From Cavia porcellus (lineage: Eukaryota; Chordata; Mammalia; Rodentia; Caviidae), in assembly GCF_034190915.1 (NCBI RefSeq), contig NW_026947547.1, positions 372,001 through 436,000 on the forward strand: 64,000 nucleotides of DNA, read 5' to 3'. Below the pieces are notes generated by a model. The model saw nothing but the letters and a program-made list of their open reading frames with translations, searched no databases and was not told where the DNA came from. The translations under genes and the position numbers were made by a program. Below are positions 23,401 to 34,359 of this stretch, one piece after another (within the stretch, counting starts at the first letter, position 1; the number at the start of each line of letters is the position of its first letter).

Positions 23401-25547
23401 TTAGGTTTAGGGTTGGGTTAGGTTTAGAATTAAGGTTGGGTTAGGGTTAGGGTTAGGGTTAGCGTTAAGGTTAGGGTTAACGTTTGGGTTAGGGTTAGAT
23501 TAGGGTTAGGCTTAGAGTTAGGGTTAGGGTTACGTTTAGTGTTGGATTAGGTGTAAGTTTAGAGTTAGTGTTACGGTTATGGTTAGGGTTAGTTTAAGGT
23601 TAGGATTAGAGTTGGGGTTAGCATTTGGGTGGGGGTAAGGGCTAGGGTCAGGGTTAGGGCTAGGGTTAGGGTTAGGCTTTGGGTTTTACGGTTAGGGTTA
23701 GTATTGGAGGTTTTGGGTAAAATTTAGTGTTAGGGCTCAGGTTAGGTGTAGCGTTCGGTTTAGGGTTAGGATTAGGTTAGGCTTAGGTTTAGGGTTAGGT
23801 CTAGGGTTAGGATTAGTGTTGGGTTAGAGTTAGGGTTAGGGTTAGGGTTAGCCTTGGGGTTAGTGTTAGGGTGAGGGTGAGGGTTAGGTTAGGGTTAGGA
23901 TTGGGTTAGAGTTAGCGTGAGAATTAGGGTTAGCCTTACGGTGAGAATCATAGTCAGGTTCAGGGTTAGGGCTAGCGTTAGAGTTAGGGTTAGGTTTAGG
24001 TTTAGGGTTAGGGTTGTGTTAGGGTTAGGTTTAGAGTTAGGGTTAGGGTTAGGGTTTGGGCTAGGATTAATATTATTGGGTTATGGTTATGGTTAGGGTT
24101 AGGGTTACGTTTGGCTTAGGGTTAGGTTTAGGGTTAGGTTTGTGTTAGTATTAGGGATAGGGTTATTGTTAGGGTTTGGTTAGGTTAGGGTTATGGTTAG
24201 GCTTATCGTAAGGGTTAGGGTTAGGGTTAGTTTTGGGTTATGGTTAGAGTTTCGGTTAGGGTTACGGTTTAGGGTTGGTTTAGGGTTAGGCTTAGGGTTA
24301 GGGTAAGGTTTAGTTTTGGTTAGGGTTCGTTAGGGATAGGGTTATGGTTAGGGTTACGGTTAGGTTTAGATTAGGGTTCGGGTTAGGCTTAGGTTTAGGG
24401 TTAGGGTTGGATTAGAGTTAAGGTTGGTTTGGGTTAAGTTAGAGTTAGGTTTATGGTCAGCATTAGGTTTAGGTGTCAGGGTTAGTGTTAGTGTTTGGTT
24501 TAGCGTTAGGTATAGGGTTGTGTTCGGTTTTGGGTTAGAGTTAGGTTTAGAGTTGGGTTAGGTTTAGAATTAGGGTTGGGTTAGGGTTAGGGTTAGGGTT
24601 GGGTTAGGGTTAGGGTTAGGGTTAGTGTTACGGTTAGCGTTAAGGTTAGGTTTAGCATTTGGGTTAGGGTTAGATTAGGGTTAGGGTTAGAGTTAGTGTT
24701 AGCGTTACATTTAGTTTTCGGTTAGGTGTTGGCTTACAGTTAGTGTTAGGGTTAGGGTTAGTTTAAGGTTAGGGTTAGAGTTGGGTTTAGGCTTCAGTGG
24801 GTGTAAGGGTTAGGGTTAGGGTTAGGGCTAGGGTTAGGGTTTGAGGGTTAGGGTTAGTGTTGGAGGGTTAGGTAAAATTTAGGGTTACGGCTCAGGTTAG
24901 GTGTGGCATTGGTTTAGGTTTAGGGTTAGGTTAGGTTTAGGTTTAGGGTTAGGGCTAGGGTTAGGATTAGTGTTGGGTTAGAATTAGGGTTAGGGTTAGG
25001 TTTACGGTTAGAATTAGGGTTAGGGGTTATGCTTATGGATAGGGTTAAGGTTAGTTTTGGATTAGGGATAGGGTTAGCCTTGGGTTTAGCTTTAGGGTGA
25101 GGGTGATGGTTAGGTTAGGGTTAGGATTGGCTTAGAGTTAGAGTGAGGATTAGGGTTAGGGTCAGGGTGAGGAACAGGGTCAGAGTCAGGGTTAGGGCTA
25201 GTGTTAGAGTTAGGGTTAGGGTTAGGTTTAGGTTTAGGGTTGTGTTACTGTTAGGGATAGGGTTAGTGTTAGGGTTGGGTTAGGGTTAGGTTTAGGGTTA
25301 GTGTTATTGGGTTATGGTTAGGGTTATGGTTAGGTTTATGGTTGGGTTTGGGTTAGGGTTAGGGTTAGTGTTAGGGTTATGTTTTGGGTTAGGTTTGGGT
25401 TGGGGTTAGTATTAGGGTTCGGGTTGGGTTAGTGTTAGGCTTAGGGCTAGGGTTAGGGTTACGTTTGGGTTCGGTTTTGGGTTACGTTATGGTTAGGTTT
25501 AGGGTTAAGGTTACGGGTAGGGTTAGAGTTAGTGTTAGGGTTAGGGT
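20437..25547 (+). repeat. Higher-order copy 1 (5111 bp)
   Basis: It is 30 bp shorter than copies 2 and 3. It lacks the 24 bp duplication that copies 2-4 carry near 27,520 and lacks one hexamer near 23,210. Its left half shares variants with copy 5: 'gcaaggttt' near 20,523, 'gtaagtgtt' near 20,586, 'gttgggtttcaag' near 20,717 and 'gttgaggg' near 22,832. Its right half shares variants with copies 2 and 3: 'gttaagtatagc' near 23,366, 'gttagaattagg' near 24,977 and 'cttgggtttagc' near 25,079. Confidence 0.93.
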
Positions 25548-28500
25548 TTCATTAGTGTTAGTGTTATGGTTCGGGTTATGGTTAGGGTTGGGGATGGGGT
25601 TAGGGTTGTGGTTGTGGTAGGCGATAGGTTTACAGCAATGTTTAGGGATAGGGTTGAGGTTAGGGTACGGTTTAGATTTGGTTAGGGTTGGTTAGGGTAA
25701 GTTTTAGGCTTAGGTTTATGGGTAGGGTAGGGTTAGTGTTAGGGTTAGGGTTAGGGTTGGGTTAGGGTTAGTGTTAGGGTTACAGTTAGGGTTAGGGTTA
25801 GGGTTAGATATACGTTTAGGGTTAGGGTTGTGTTTCAAGTTAGGGTTAGGGTTAGGCTTTTGGTTAGATTTAAGTTTAGGGTTAATTTAGGATTGGTTTC
25901 GGTTGGTTAGTGTTAGGCTTAGGCTTAGGCTTAGGTTTAGAGTTAGGGTTACATTTAGAGTTAGGTTTAGTGTCAGGGTTGTGTTACGGTTAGGGTTAGG
26001 GTTAGGGTTAGTTTTAGGCCTATGGTAAGGTAAGGGTAGCGTTAGGCTTAGGGTACTCTTATCGTTAGGGTTATGGTTATGGTTAGGGTTAGTGTTCATG
26101 TTGGGTTAGGTTTAGGTTTAGGGTTAGGGATGGGTTAGGGTTGCTGTTGGGGTTGTGGTTCAGGTTGGGGTTGGGGTTGGGTTTGGGTTTAAGGTTAGGG
26201 TTAGGTTTAGGGTTAGGTTTAGGGTAGGATTAGGGTTAGGGATAGGGTTAGGGTTGGGTTAGTGTTAGGGTTAGGGATAGGTTTAGAGTTGGGTTAGGGT
26301 AGGCTTTGCGGTTGTGTTTCGGTTTGGGGTTGGCGTTGGGGTTTGGGTTAGGGTAAGGGCTAGGGTTAGGGTTTGGGTTAGGATTAGGTTTGGTTACGGT
26401 TGGTTAGGCTTAGTGTTAGGGTTAGGGTTAGCATTAGGCTTAGGGTTAGGGTAAGGCTTAGTGTTAGGATTACGATTTGGGTTAGTGTTAGGTTTAGTGT
26501 TGGGTTAGGGTAAGTGTTAGGGTTAGGGTTAGGGTTCGAGTTAGGGTTAGGATTAGGGGTTCGGTTTAGTGTTAGGTTTAGGGTTAGGGTTGGGTTAGGG
26601 TTATGTTAGGGTCAGGGTTAGCGTTAGGCTTAGAGCTAGGGTTAGGATTAGAGATAGGATTAGGTTTAGTGTTAGTGTTAGGGTTAGGGTTGGGTTAGGT
26701 TTTATTGTTTGGGTTAGGGTTAGGGTTAGGCTTTGGGTTAGGGTCAGGGTTAGGATTACGGTTAGCGTTGGGTTAGGGTTATGGTCAGGGTTAAGGTTAG
26801 TGTTAGGGTTAGCGTTAGTGTTCGAGTTAGGGTTAGGATAAGGTGTTAGGGTTAGGGTTAGGTTTAGGTTTAGGGTCAGGGTTACGGTTAGCGTTAGGGT
26901 TAGGTTTAGGGGTTAGGGTTAGGGTTAGGTTAGTGTTGGGTTAGCGTTAACCTTAGGGTTAGGGTTTGGTTTAGTGATGGTTAGGGTTGGTTAGGGTTAA
27001 GGTTAGCATTAGGTTTAGGGTTAGGTAAGGCTTATGGTTAGGTTTACGTTTTCGGTTAGTGTTAGGGTTTGGGTTGTGTTAGGGTAAGTGTTAGGGTTAG
27101 GGTTAGGGTTAGGGTTAGGTTTTCGTTATGGTTAGGGTTAGGGTCAGGGTTAGTGTTAAGCTTAGAGCTAGGGTTAGGATTAGAGATAGGATTAGGTTTA
27201 GTGTTAGTGTTAGGGTTAGGGTTGGGTTAGGTTTTATTGTTTGGGTTAGGGTTAGGGTTAGGCTTTGGGTTAGGGTCAGGGTTAGGGTTATGGTTAGCGA
27301 TTGTTTAGGGTTAGAGTCAGGGTTCGGGTTAGTGTTAGGGTTAGGGGTTAGGCTTAGGGTTGGTTTCGGGTTAACCTTAGGTTTAAGGTAAGGTTAGTGA
27401 TGGTTAAGGTTGGTTAGGTTTAGGGTTAGCATTAGTCTTAGGGTTAGGGTAAGGCTTAGGGTTAGGGTTACGGTTTGGGTTAGTGTTATGGTTAGGGTTG
27501 GGTTAGGGTAAGTGTTAGGGTTAGGGTTAGGGTAAGTGTTAGGGTTAGGATTAGGGGTCAGGGTTAGGGTGAGGGTTAGTGTTTGGGTTGGGTTAGGGTT
27601 AGGGTTAGGGTCAGGGTTAGCTTTAATCTTAGAGCTAGGGTTAGGAATAGAGATAGGATTAGGTTTAGTGATAGTGTTAGGGTTAGGGTTGGGTTAGGTT
27701 TTATTGTTTGGGTTAGGGTTAGGTTTAGGCTTTGGGTTAGGGTCATGGTTAGGATTAGGGTTAGCATTGGGTTAGGGTTAGGTTCAGGGTTAGGGTTAGT
27801 GTTAGGTTTAGGGTTAGGAGTTAGGGTTAGGTTTAGGGTTAGGGTTGGGTTAGGGTTAGCCTTAGGGTTAGGGTTAGGTTTAGTGATGGTTAGGGTTGGT
27901 TAGGGGTAGACTTAAGGTTAGGGTTACGATTACATTTAGGTTTAGCTTAGGGTTAGGGTTAGGTTGATGGTTAGGTTTAGGTTTAGGTTTAGTGTTAGAG
28001 TTTGTGTTAGGGTAGGAATAGAGTTAAGGTCGGGTTGGGTTAGAGATAGGGTTAAGTTTAAGGTTAGCATTAGGTTTAGGTGTTAGGGTTAGTGTTAGGG
28101 TTTGGGTTAGGGTTAGGTATAGATTTGGGTTAGGTTTGGTTAGGGTTAGGCTTAGCATAAGGGTTAGTGTTAGGTTTAGGTTTAGAGTTAGGGTGAGGGT
28201 TTAGGGTTGGGGTTAGGGTTAGGGTTAGTGTTAGGGTTAGTGTTAGGTGTTAGGTTTAGAGTTAGGGTTAGGGTTGGGTTAGGATTAGGCTTAGAGTTAG
28301 GGTTAGGTTTAGTGTTGGTTAGGGTTCTTTAGGGATAGGGTTAGGGTTAGGGTTACAGTTAGGTTTAGATTAGGGTTCTGGTTAGGCTTAGGGTTAGGGT
28401 TATGGTTGGGATTAGAGTTAAGGTTGGTTTGGGTTAGGGTTAGGGTTAGGTTTATGGTCATCATTAGGTTTAGGTGTTAGGGTTAGGGTTAGTGTTTGGG

Positions 28501-30688
28501 TTAGGGTTAAGTATAGCTTAGGGATCGGTTTCGGGTTAGGGTTAGGTTTAGGGTTGGGTTAGGTTTAGAATTAAGGTTGGGTTAGGGTTAGGGTTAGGGT
28601 TAGCGTTAAGGTTAGGGTTAACGTTTGGGTTAGGGTTAAATTAGGGTTAGGCTTAGAGTTAGGGTTAGGGTTACGTTTAGTGTTGGATTAGGTGTAAGTT
28701 TAGAGTTAGTGTTACGGTTATGGTTAGGGTTAGTTTAAGGTTAGGATTAGAGTTGGGGTTAGGATTTGGGTGGGGGTAAGGGCTAGGGTCAGGGTTAGGG
28801 CTAGGGTTAGGGTTAGGCTTTGGGTTTTACGGTTAGGGTTAGTATTGGAGGTTTTGGGTAAAATTTAGTGTTAGGGCTCAGGTTAGGTGTAGCGTTCGGT
28901 TTAGGGTTAGGATTAGGTTAGGCTTAGGTTTAGGGTTAGGTCTAGGGTTAGGATTAGTGTTGGGTTAGAGTTAGGGTTAGGGTTAGGGTTAGCCTTGGGG
29001 TTAGTGTTAGGGTGAGGGTGAGGGTTAGGTTAGGGTTAGGATTGGGTTAGAGTTAGCGTGAGAATTAGGGTTAGCCTTATGGTGAGAATCATAGTCAGGT
29101 TCAGGGTTAGGGCTAGCGTTAGAGTTAGGGTTAGGTTTAGGTTTAGGGTTAGGGTTGTGTTAGGGTTAGGTTTAGAGTTAGGGTTAGGGTTAGGGTTTGG
29201 GCTAGGATTAATATTATTGGGTTATGGTTATGGTTAGGGTTAGGGTTACGTTTGGCTTAGGGTTAGGTTTAGGGTTAGGTTTGTGTTAGTATTAGGGATA
29301 GGGTTATTGTTAGGGTTTGGTTAGGTTAGGGTTATGGTTAGGCTTATCGTAAGGGTTAGGGTTAGGGTTAGTTTTGGGTTATGGTTAGAGTTTCGGTTAG
29401 GGTTACGGTTTAGGGTTGGTTTAGGGTTAGGCTTAGGGTTAGGGTAAGGTTTAGTTTTGGTTAGGGTTCGTTAGGGATAGGGTTATGGTTAGGGTTACGG
29501 TTAGGTTTAGATTAGGGTTCGGGTTAGGCTTAGGTTTAGGGTTAGGGTTGGATTAGAGTTAAGGTTGGTTTGGGTTAAGTTAGAGTTAGGTTTATGGTCA
29601 GCATTAGGTTTAGGTGTCAGGGTTAGTGTTAGTGTTTGGTTTAGCGTTAGGTATAGGGTTGTGTTCGGTTTTGGGTTAGAGTTAGGTTTAGAGTTGGGTT
29701 AGGTTTAGAATTAGGGTTGGGTTAGGGTTAGGGTTAGGGTTGGGTTAGGGTTAGGGTTAGGGTTAGTGTTACGGTTAGCGTTAAGGTTAGGTTTAGCATT
29801 TGGGTTAGGGTTAGATTAGGGTTAGGGTTAGAGTTAGTGTTAGCGTTACATTTAGTTTTCGGTTAGGTGTTGGCTTACAGTTAGTGTTAGGGTTAGGGTT
29901 AGTTTAAGGTTAGGGTTAGAGTTGGGTTTAGGCTTCAGTGGGTGTAAGGGTTAGGGTTAGGGTTAGGGCTAGGGTTAGGGTTTGAGGGTTAGGGTTAGTG
30001 TTGGAGGGTTAGGTAAAATTTAGGGTTACGGCTCAGGTTAGGTGTGGCATTGGTTTAGGTTTAGGGTTAGGTTAGGTTTAGGTTTAGGGTTAGGGCTAGG
30101 GTTAGGATTAGTGTTGGGTTAGAATTAGGGTTAGGGTTAGGTTTACGGTTAGAATTAGGGTTAGGGGTTATGCTTATGGATAGGGTTAAGGTTAGTTTTG
30201 GATTAGGGATAGGGTTAGCCTTGGGTTTAGCTTTAGGGTGAGGGTGATGGTTAGGTTAGGGTTAGGATTGGCTTAGAGTTAGAGTGAGGATTAGGGTTAG
30301 GGTCAGGGTGAGGAACAGGGTCAGAGTCAGGGTTAGGGCTAGTGTTAGAGTTAGGGTTAGGGTTAGGTTTAGGTTTAGGGTTGTGTTAGTGTTAGGGATA
30401 GGGTTAGTGTTAGGGTTGGGTTAGGGTTAGGTTTAGGGTTAGTGTTATTGGGTTATGGTTAGGGTTATGGTTAGGTTTATGGTTGGGTTTGGGTTAGGGT
30501 TAGGGTTAGTGTTAGGGTTATGTTTTGGGTTAGGTTTGGGTTGGGGTTAGTATTAGGGTTCGGGTTGGGTTAGTGTTAGGCTTAGGGCTAGGGTTAGGGT
30601 TACGTTTGGGTTCGGTTTTGGGTTACGTTATGGTTAGGTTTAGGGTTAAGGTTACGGGTAGGGTTAGAGTTAGTGTTAGGGTTAGGGT
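25548..30688 (+). repeat. Higher-order copy 2 (5141 bp)
   Basis: It has the same length as copy 3, with about a dozen substitutions noticed between them. Examples are 'tttacagcaatg' near 25,629 against 'tttacggcaatg', 'ttcgagtt' near 26,536 against 'ttcaagtt', and 'gttaaattagg' near 28,636 against 'gttagattagg'. It carries the 24 bp duplication near 27,515-27,545. Identity to copy 3 is therefore above 99 percent by eye. Confidence 0.94.
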
Positions 30689-30895
30689 TTCATTAGTGTT
30701 AGTGTTATGGTTCGGGTTATGGTTAGGGTTGGGGATGGGGTTAGGGTTGTGGTTGTGGTAGGCGATAGGTTTACGGCAATGTTTAGGGATAGGGTTGAGG
30801 TTAGGGTACGGTTTAGATTTGGTTAGGGTTGGTTAGGGTAAGTTTTAGGCTTAGGTTTATGGGTAGGGTAGGGTTAGTGTTAGGGTTAGGGTTAG
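30689..30895 (+). repeat. Module A of the unit
   Basis: Landmarks are 'ttcattagtg', then 'ggcgataggtttacgg', 'gtacggtttagatttgg' and 'tttatgggtagggtagg'. Equivalent modules begin near 1127, 4968, 10,092, 12,835, 16,030, 20,437, 25,548, 35,830, 40,959, 46,081, 48,367, 52,284, 55,496 and 63,780. Spacing is regular only in the array. Confidence 0.85.
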
Positions 30896-31277
30896 GGTTG
30901 GGTTAGGGTTAGTGTTAGGGTTACAGTTAGGGTTAGGGTTAGGGTTAGATATACGTTTAGGGTTAGGGTTGTGTTTCAAGTTAGGGTTAGGGTTAGGCTT
31001 TTGGTTAGATTTAAGTTTAGTGTTAATTTAGGATTGGTTTCGGTTGGTTAGTGTTAGGCTTAGGCTTAGGCTTAGGTTTAGAGTTAGGGTTACATTTAGA
31101 GTTAGGTTTAGTGTCAGGGTTGTGTTACGGTTAGGGTTAGGGTTAGGGTTAGTTTTAGGCCTATGGTAAGGTAAGGGTAGCGTTAGGCTTAGGGTACTCT
31201 TATCGTTAGGGTTATGGTTATGGTTAGGGTTAGTGTTCATGTTGGGTTAGGTTTAGGTTTAGGGTTAGGGATGGGTT
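30896..31277 (+). repeat. Module B of the unit, with TTAGGC triplet
   Basis: It runs from the 'gttacagttagg' word through 'gcttttggttagatttaag', three TTAGGC-type units near 31,056, 'gttacatttagag', 'ggcctatgg' and 'gtactcttatcg'. The TTAGGC form is the nematode telomere unit but is only a local variant here. Some B modules elsewhere (near 13,200 and 14,870) keep only the right end. Confidence 0.82.
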
Positions 31278-31510
31278 AGGGTTGCTGTTGGGGTTGTGGT
31301 TCAGGTTGGGGTTGGGGTTGGGTTTGGGTTTAAGGTTAGGGTTAGGTTTAGGGTTAGGTTTAGGGTAGGATTAGGGTTAGGGATAGGGTTAGGGTTGGGT
31401 TAGTGTTAGGGTTAGGGATAGGTTTAGAGTTGGGTTAGGGTAGGGTTTGCGGTTGTGTTTCGGTTTGGGGTTGGCGTTGGGGTTTGGGTTAGGGTAAGGG
31501 CTAGGGTTAG
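31278..31510 (+). repeat. Module C of the unit, with TTGGGG cluster
   Basis: It begins with 'ttgctgttggggttg' and contains consecutive TTGGGG units, then 'gcggttgtgtttcgg' and 'ggggttggcgttgggg'. This is the densest concentration of four-G tracts in the unit, so its quadruplex potential differs from plain TTAGGG. Equivalent modules carry the 'gttgtgttt' landmark near 1898, 2831, 5740, 10,858, 11,871, 13,482, 15,171, 16,784, 49,121, 54,633 and 56,268. Confidence 0.82.
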
Positions 31511-31925
31511 GGTTTGGGTTAGGATTAGGTTTGGTTACGGTTGGTTAGGCTTAGTGTTAGGGTTAGGGTTAGCATTAGGCTTAGGGTTAGGGTAAGGCTT
31601 AGTGTTAGGATTACGATTTGGGTTAGTGTTAGGTTTAGTGTTGGGTTAGGGTAAGTGTTAGGGTTAGGGTTAGGGTTCAAGTTAGGGTTAGGATTAGGGG
31701 TTCGGTTTAGTGTTAGGGTTAGGGTTAGGGTTGGGTTAGGGTTATGTTAGGGTCAGGGTTAGCGTTAGGCTTAGAGCTAGGGTTAGGATTAGAGATAGGA
31801 TTAGGTTTAGTGTTAGTGTTAGGGTTAGGGTTGGGTTAGGTTTTATTGTTTGGGTTAGGGTTAGGGTTAGGCTTTGGGTTAGGGTCAGGGTTAGGATTAC
31901 GGTTAGCGTTGGGTTAGGGTTATGG
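31511..31925 (+). repeat. Modules D1 and E1 of the unit
   Basis: D carries 'gcattaggcttaggg', 'gtaaggctta' and 'ttc(a/g)agttagg'. E carries 'gggtcagggttagcg', 'gattagagatagg' (31,787), 'gttttattgtttgg' and 'gctttgggttagggtc'. D-E is the most reiterated pair in the window, with about thirty E copies overall. Confidence 0.8.
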
Positions 31926-32985
31926 TCAGGGTTAGGGTTAGTGTTAGGGTTAGCGTTAATGTTCCAGTTAGGGTTAGGATAAGGTGTTAGGGTTAGGGTT
32001 AGGTTTAGGTTTAGGGTCAGGGTTACGGTTAGCGTTAGGGTTAGGTTTAGGGGTTAGGGTTAGGGTTAGGTTAGTGTTGGGTTAGCGTTAACCTTAGGGT
32101 TAGGGTTTGGTTTAGTGATGGTTAGGGTTGGTTAGGGTTAAGGTTAGCATTAGGTTTAGGGTTAGGTAAGGCTTATGGTTAGGTTTACGTTTTCGGTTAG
32201 TGTTAGGGTTTGGGTTGTGTTAGGGTAAGTGTTAGGGTTAGGGTTAGGGTTAGGGTTAGGTTTTCCTTATGGTTAGGGTTAGGGTCAGGGTTAGTGTTAA
32301 GCTTAGAGATAGGGTTAGGATTAGAGATAGGATTAGGTTTAGTGTTAGTGTTAGGGTTAGGGTTGGGTTAGGTTTTATTGTTTGGGTTAGGGTTAGGGTT
32401 AGGCTTTGGGTTAGGGTCAGGGTTAGGGTTATGGTTAGCGATTGTTTAGGGTTAGAGTCAGGGTTCGGGTTAGTGTTAGGGTTAGGGGTTAGGCTTAGGG
32501 TTGGTTTCGGGTTAACCTTAGGTTTAAGGTAAGGTTAGTGATGGTTAAGGTTGGTTAGGTTTAGGGTTAGCATTAGTCTTAGGGTTAGGGTAAGGCTTAG
32601 GGTTAGGGTTACGGTTTGGGTTAGTGTTATGGTTAGGGTTGGGTTAGGGTAAGTGTTAGGGTTAGGGTTAGGGTAAGTGTTAGGGTTAGGATTAGGGGTC
32701 AGGGTTAGGGTGAGGGTTAGTGTTAGGGTTGGGTTAGGGTTAGGGTTAGGGTCAGGGTTAGCTTTAATCTTAGAGCTAGGGTTAGGAATAGAGATAGGAT
32801 TAGGTTTAGTGATAGTGTTAGGGTTAGGGTTGGGTTAGGTTTTATTGTTTGGGTTAGGGTTAGGTTTAGGCTTTGGGTTAGGGTCATGGTTAGGATTAGG
32901 GTTAGCATTGGGTTAGGGTTAGGTTCAGGGTTAGGGTTAGTGTTAGGTTTAGGGTTAGGAGTTAGGGTTAGGTTTAGGGTTAGGG
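31926..32985 (+). repeat. Second and third D-E repeats of the unit
   Basis: Two further D-E pairs follow, with E landmarks at 32,319 and 32,786 (the latter in the form 'gaatagagat'), so E spacing is 532 and 467 bp. The third pair is preceded by the 24 bp duplicated 'gtaagtgttaggg' stretch that distinguishes copies 2-4. This nested tandem structure is present in all five copies, so it predates the 5.14 kb amplification. Confidence 0.82.
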
Positions 32986-33270
32986 TTGGGTTAGGGTTAG
33001 CCTTAGGGTTAGGGTTAGGTTTAGTGATGGTTAGGGTTGGTTAGGGGTAGACTTAAGGTTAGGGTTACGATTACATTTAGGTTTAGCTTAGGGTTAGGGT
33101 TAGGTTGATGGTTAGGTTTAGGTTTAGGTTTAGTGTTAGAGTTTGTGTTAGGGTAGGAATAGAGTTAAGGTCGGGTTGGGTTAGAGATAGGGTTAAGTTT
33201 AAGGTTAGCATTAGGTTTAGGTGTTAGGGTTAGTGTTAGGGTTTGGGTTAGGGTTAGGTATAGATTTGGG
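32986..33270 (+). repeat. Module F of the unit
   Basis: Landmarks are 'ggggtagacttaagg', 'gattacatttagg', 'gttgatggttagg', 'gtaggaatagag' and 'gttaaggtcgggttggg'. Related F modules occur near 2452, 3437, 50,512, 58,128 and 62,237, where the usual form is 'ggggtaggctta' or 'gtgtaggctta'. Confidence 0.75.
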
Positions 33271-34347
33271 TTAGGTTTGGTTAGGGTTAGGCTTAGCATA
33301 AGGGTTAGTGTTAGGTTTAGGTTTAGAGTTAGGGTGAGGGTTTAGGGTTGGGGTTAGGGTTAGGGTTAGTGTTAGGGTTAGTGTTAGGTGTTAGGTTTAG
33401 AGTTAGGGTTAGGGTTGGGTTAGGATTAGGCTTAGAGTTAGGGTTAGGTTTAGTGTTGGTTAGGGTTCTTTAGGGATAGGGTTAGGGTTAGGGTTACAGT
33501 TAGGTTTAGATTAGGGTTCTGGTTAGGCTTAGGGTTAGGGTTATGGTTGGGATTAGAGTTAAGGTTGGTTTGGGTTAGGGTTAGGGTTAGGTTTATGGTC
33601 ATCATTAGGTTTAGGTGTTAGGGTTAGGGTTAGTGTTTGGGTTAGGGTTAAGTATAGCTTAGGGATCGGTTTCGGGTTAGGGTTAGGTTTAGGGTTGGGT
33701 TAGGTTTAGAATTAAGGTTGGGTTAGGGTTAGGGTTAGGGTTAGCGTTAAGGTTAGGGTTAACGTTTGGGTTAGGGTTAGATTAGGGTTAGGCTTAGAGT
33801 TAGGGTTAGGGTTACGTTTAGTGTTGGATTAGGTGTAAGTTTAGAGTTAGTGTTACGGTTATGGTTAGGGTTAGTTTAAGGTTAGGATTAGAGTTGGGGT
33901 TAGGATTTGGGTGGGGGTAAGGGCTAGGGTCAGGGTTAGGGCTAGGGTTAGGGTTAGGCTTTGGGTTTTACGGTTAGGGTTAGTATTGGAGGTTTTGGGT
34001 AAAATTTAGTGTTAGGGCTCAGGTTAGGTGTAGCGTTCGGTTTAGGGTTAGGATTAGGTTAGGCTTAGGTTTAGGGTTAGGTCTAGGGTTAGGATTAGTG
34101 TTGGGTTAGAGTTAGGGTTAGGGTTAGGGTTAGCCTTGGGGTTAGTGTTAGGGTGAGGGTGAGGGTTAGGTTAGGGTTAGGATTGGGTTAGAGTTAGCGT
34201 GAGAATTAGGGTTAGCCTTATGGTGAGAATCATAGTCAGGTTCAGGGTTAGGGCTAGCGTTAGAGTTAGGGTTAGGTTTAGGTTTAGGGTTAGGGTTGTG
34301 TTAGGGTTAGGTTTAGAGTTAGGGTTAGGGTTAGGGTTTGGGCTAGG
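33271..34347 (+). repeat. Modules G1 and H1 of the unit
   Basis: G1 carries 'ggcttagcataagg', 'gattagagttaaggttgg', 'tttatggtcatcatt' (near 33,592), 'gtaaaattta' and 'gctcaggttagg'. H1 is short, with 'gccttggggtta', 'gtgagaatca' and 'tcagggttagggctagcg'. It ends at the AT-rich island. Confidence 0.78.
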
Positions 34348-34359
34348 ATTAATATTATT
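34348..34359 (+). other. AT-rich island, one per higher-order copy
   Basis: The word 'attaatattatt' interrupts the G-rich array. It recurs at 8424-8435, 24,066-24,077, 29,207-29,218, 34,348-34,359, 39,471-39,482 and 44,599-44,610, always in 'gggctagg' context just after H1. It has no consecutive G, so it breaks the hexamer rhythm once per unit. No function can be assigned; in repeat DNA such spots may affect nucleosome or protein positioning. Confidence 0.9.

Noticed and set aside
27583..27903. 106-codon open frame rich in Val, Arg, Gly and Leu, and similar + strand frames across the window
   Set aside because: GTT AGG and GGG TTA read as VR and GL in any decayed TTAGGG array. The frames end when 5-mers or 7-mers shift phase into TAG. 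No domain, start context, splice signal or conserved frame is visible.
31040..31090. Nematode telomere (TTAGGC)n tract
   Set aside because: Only three or four units, always in the same module B context within TTAGGG DNA.
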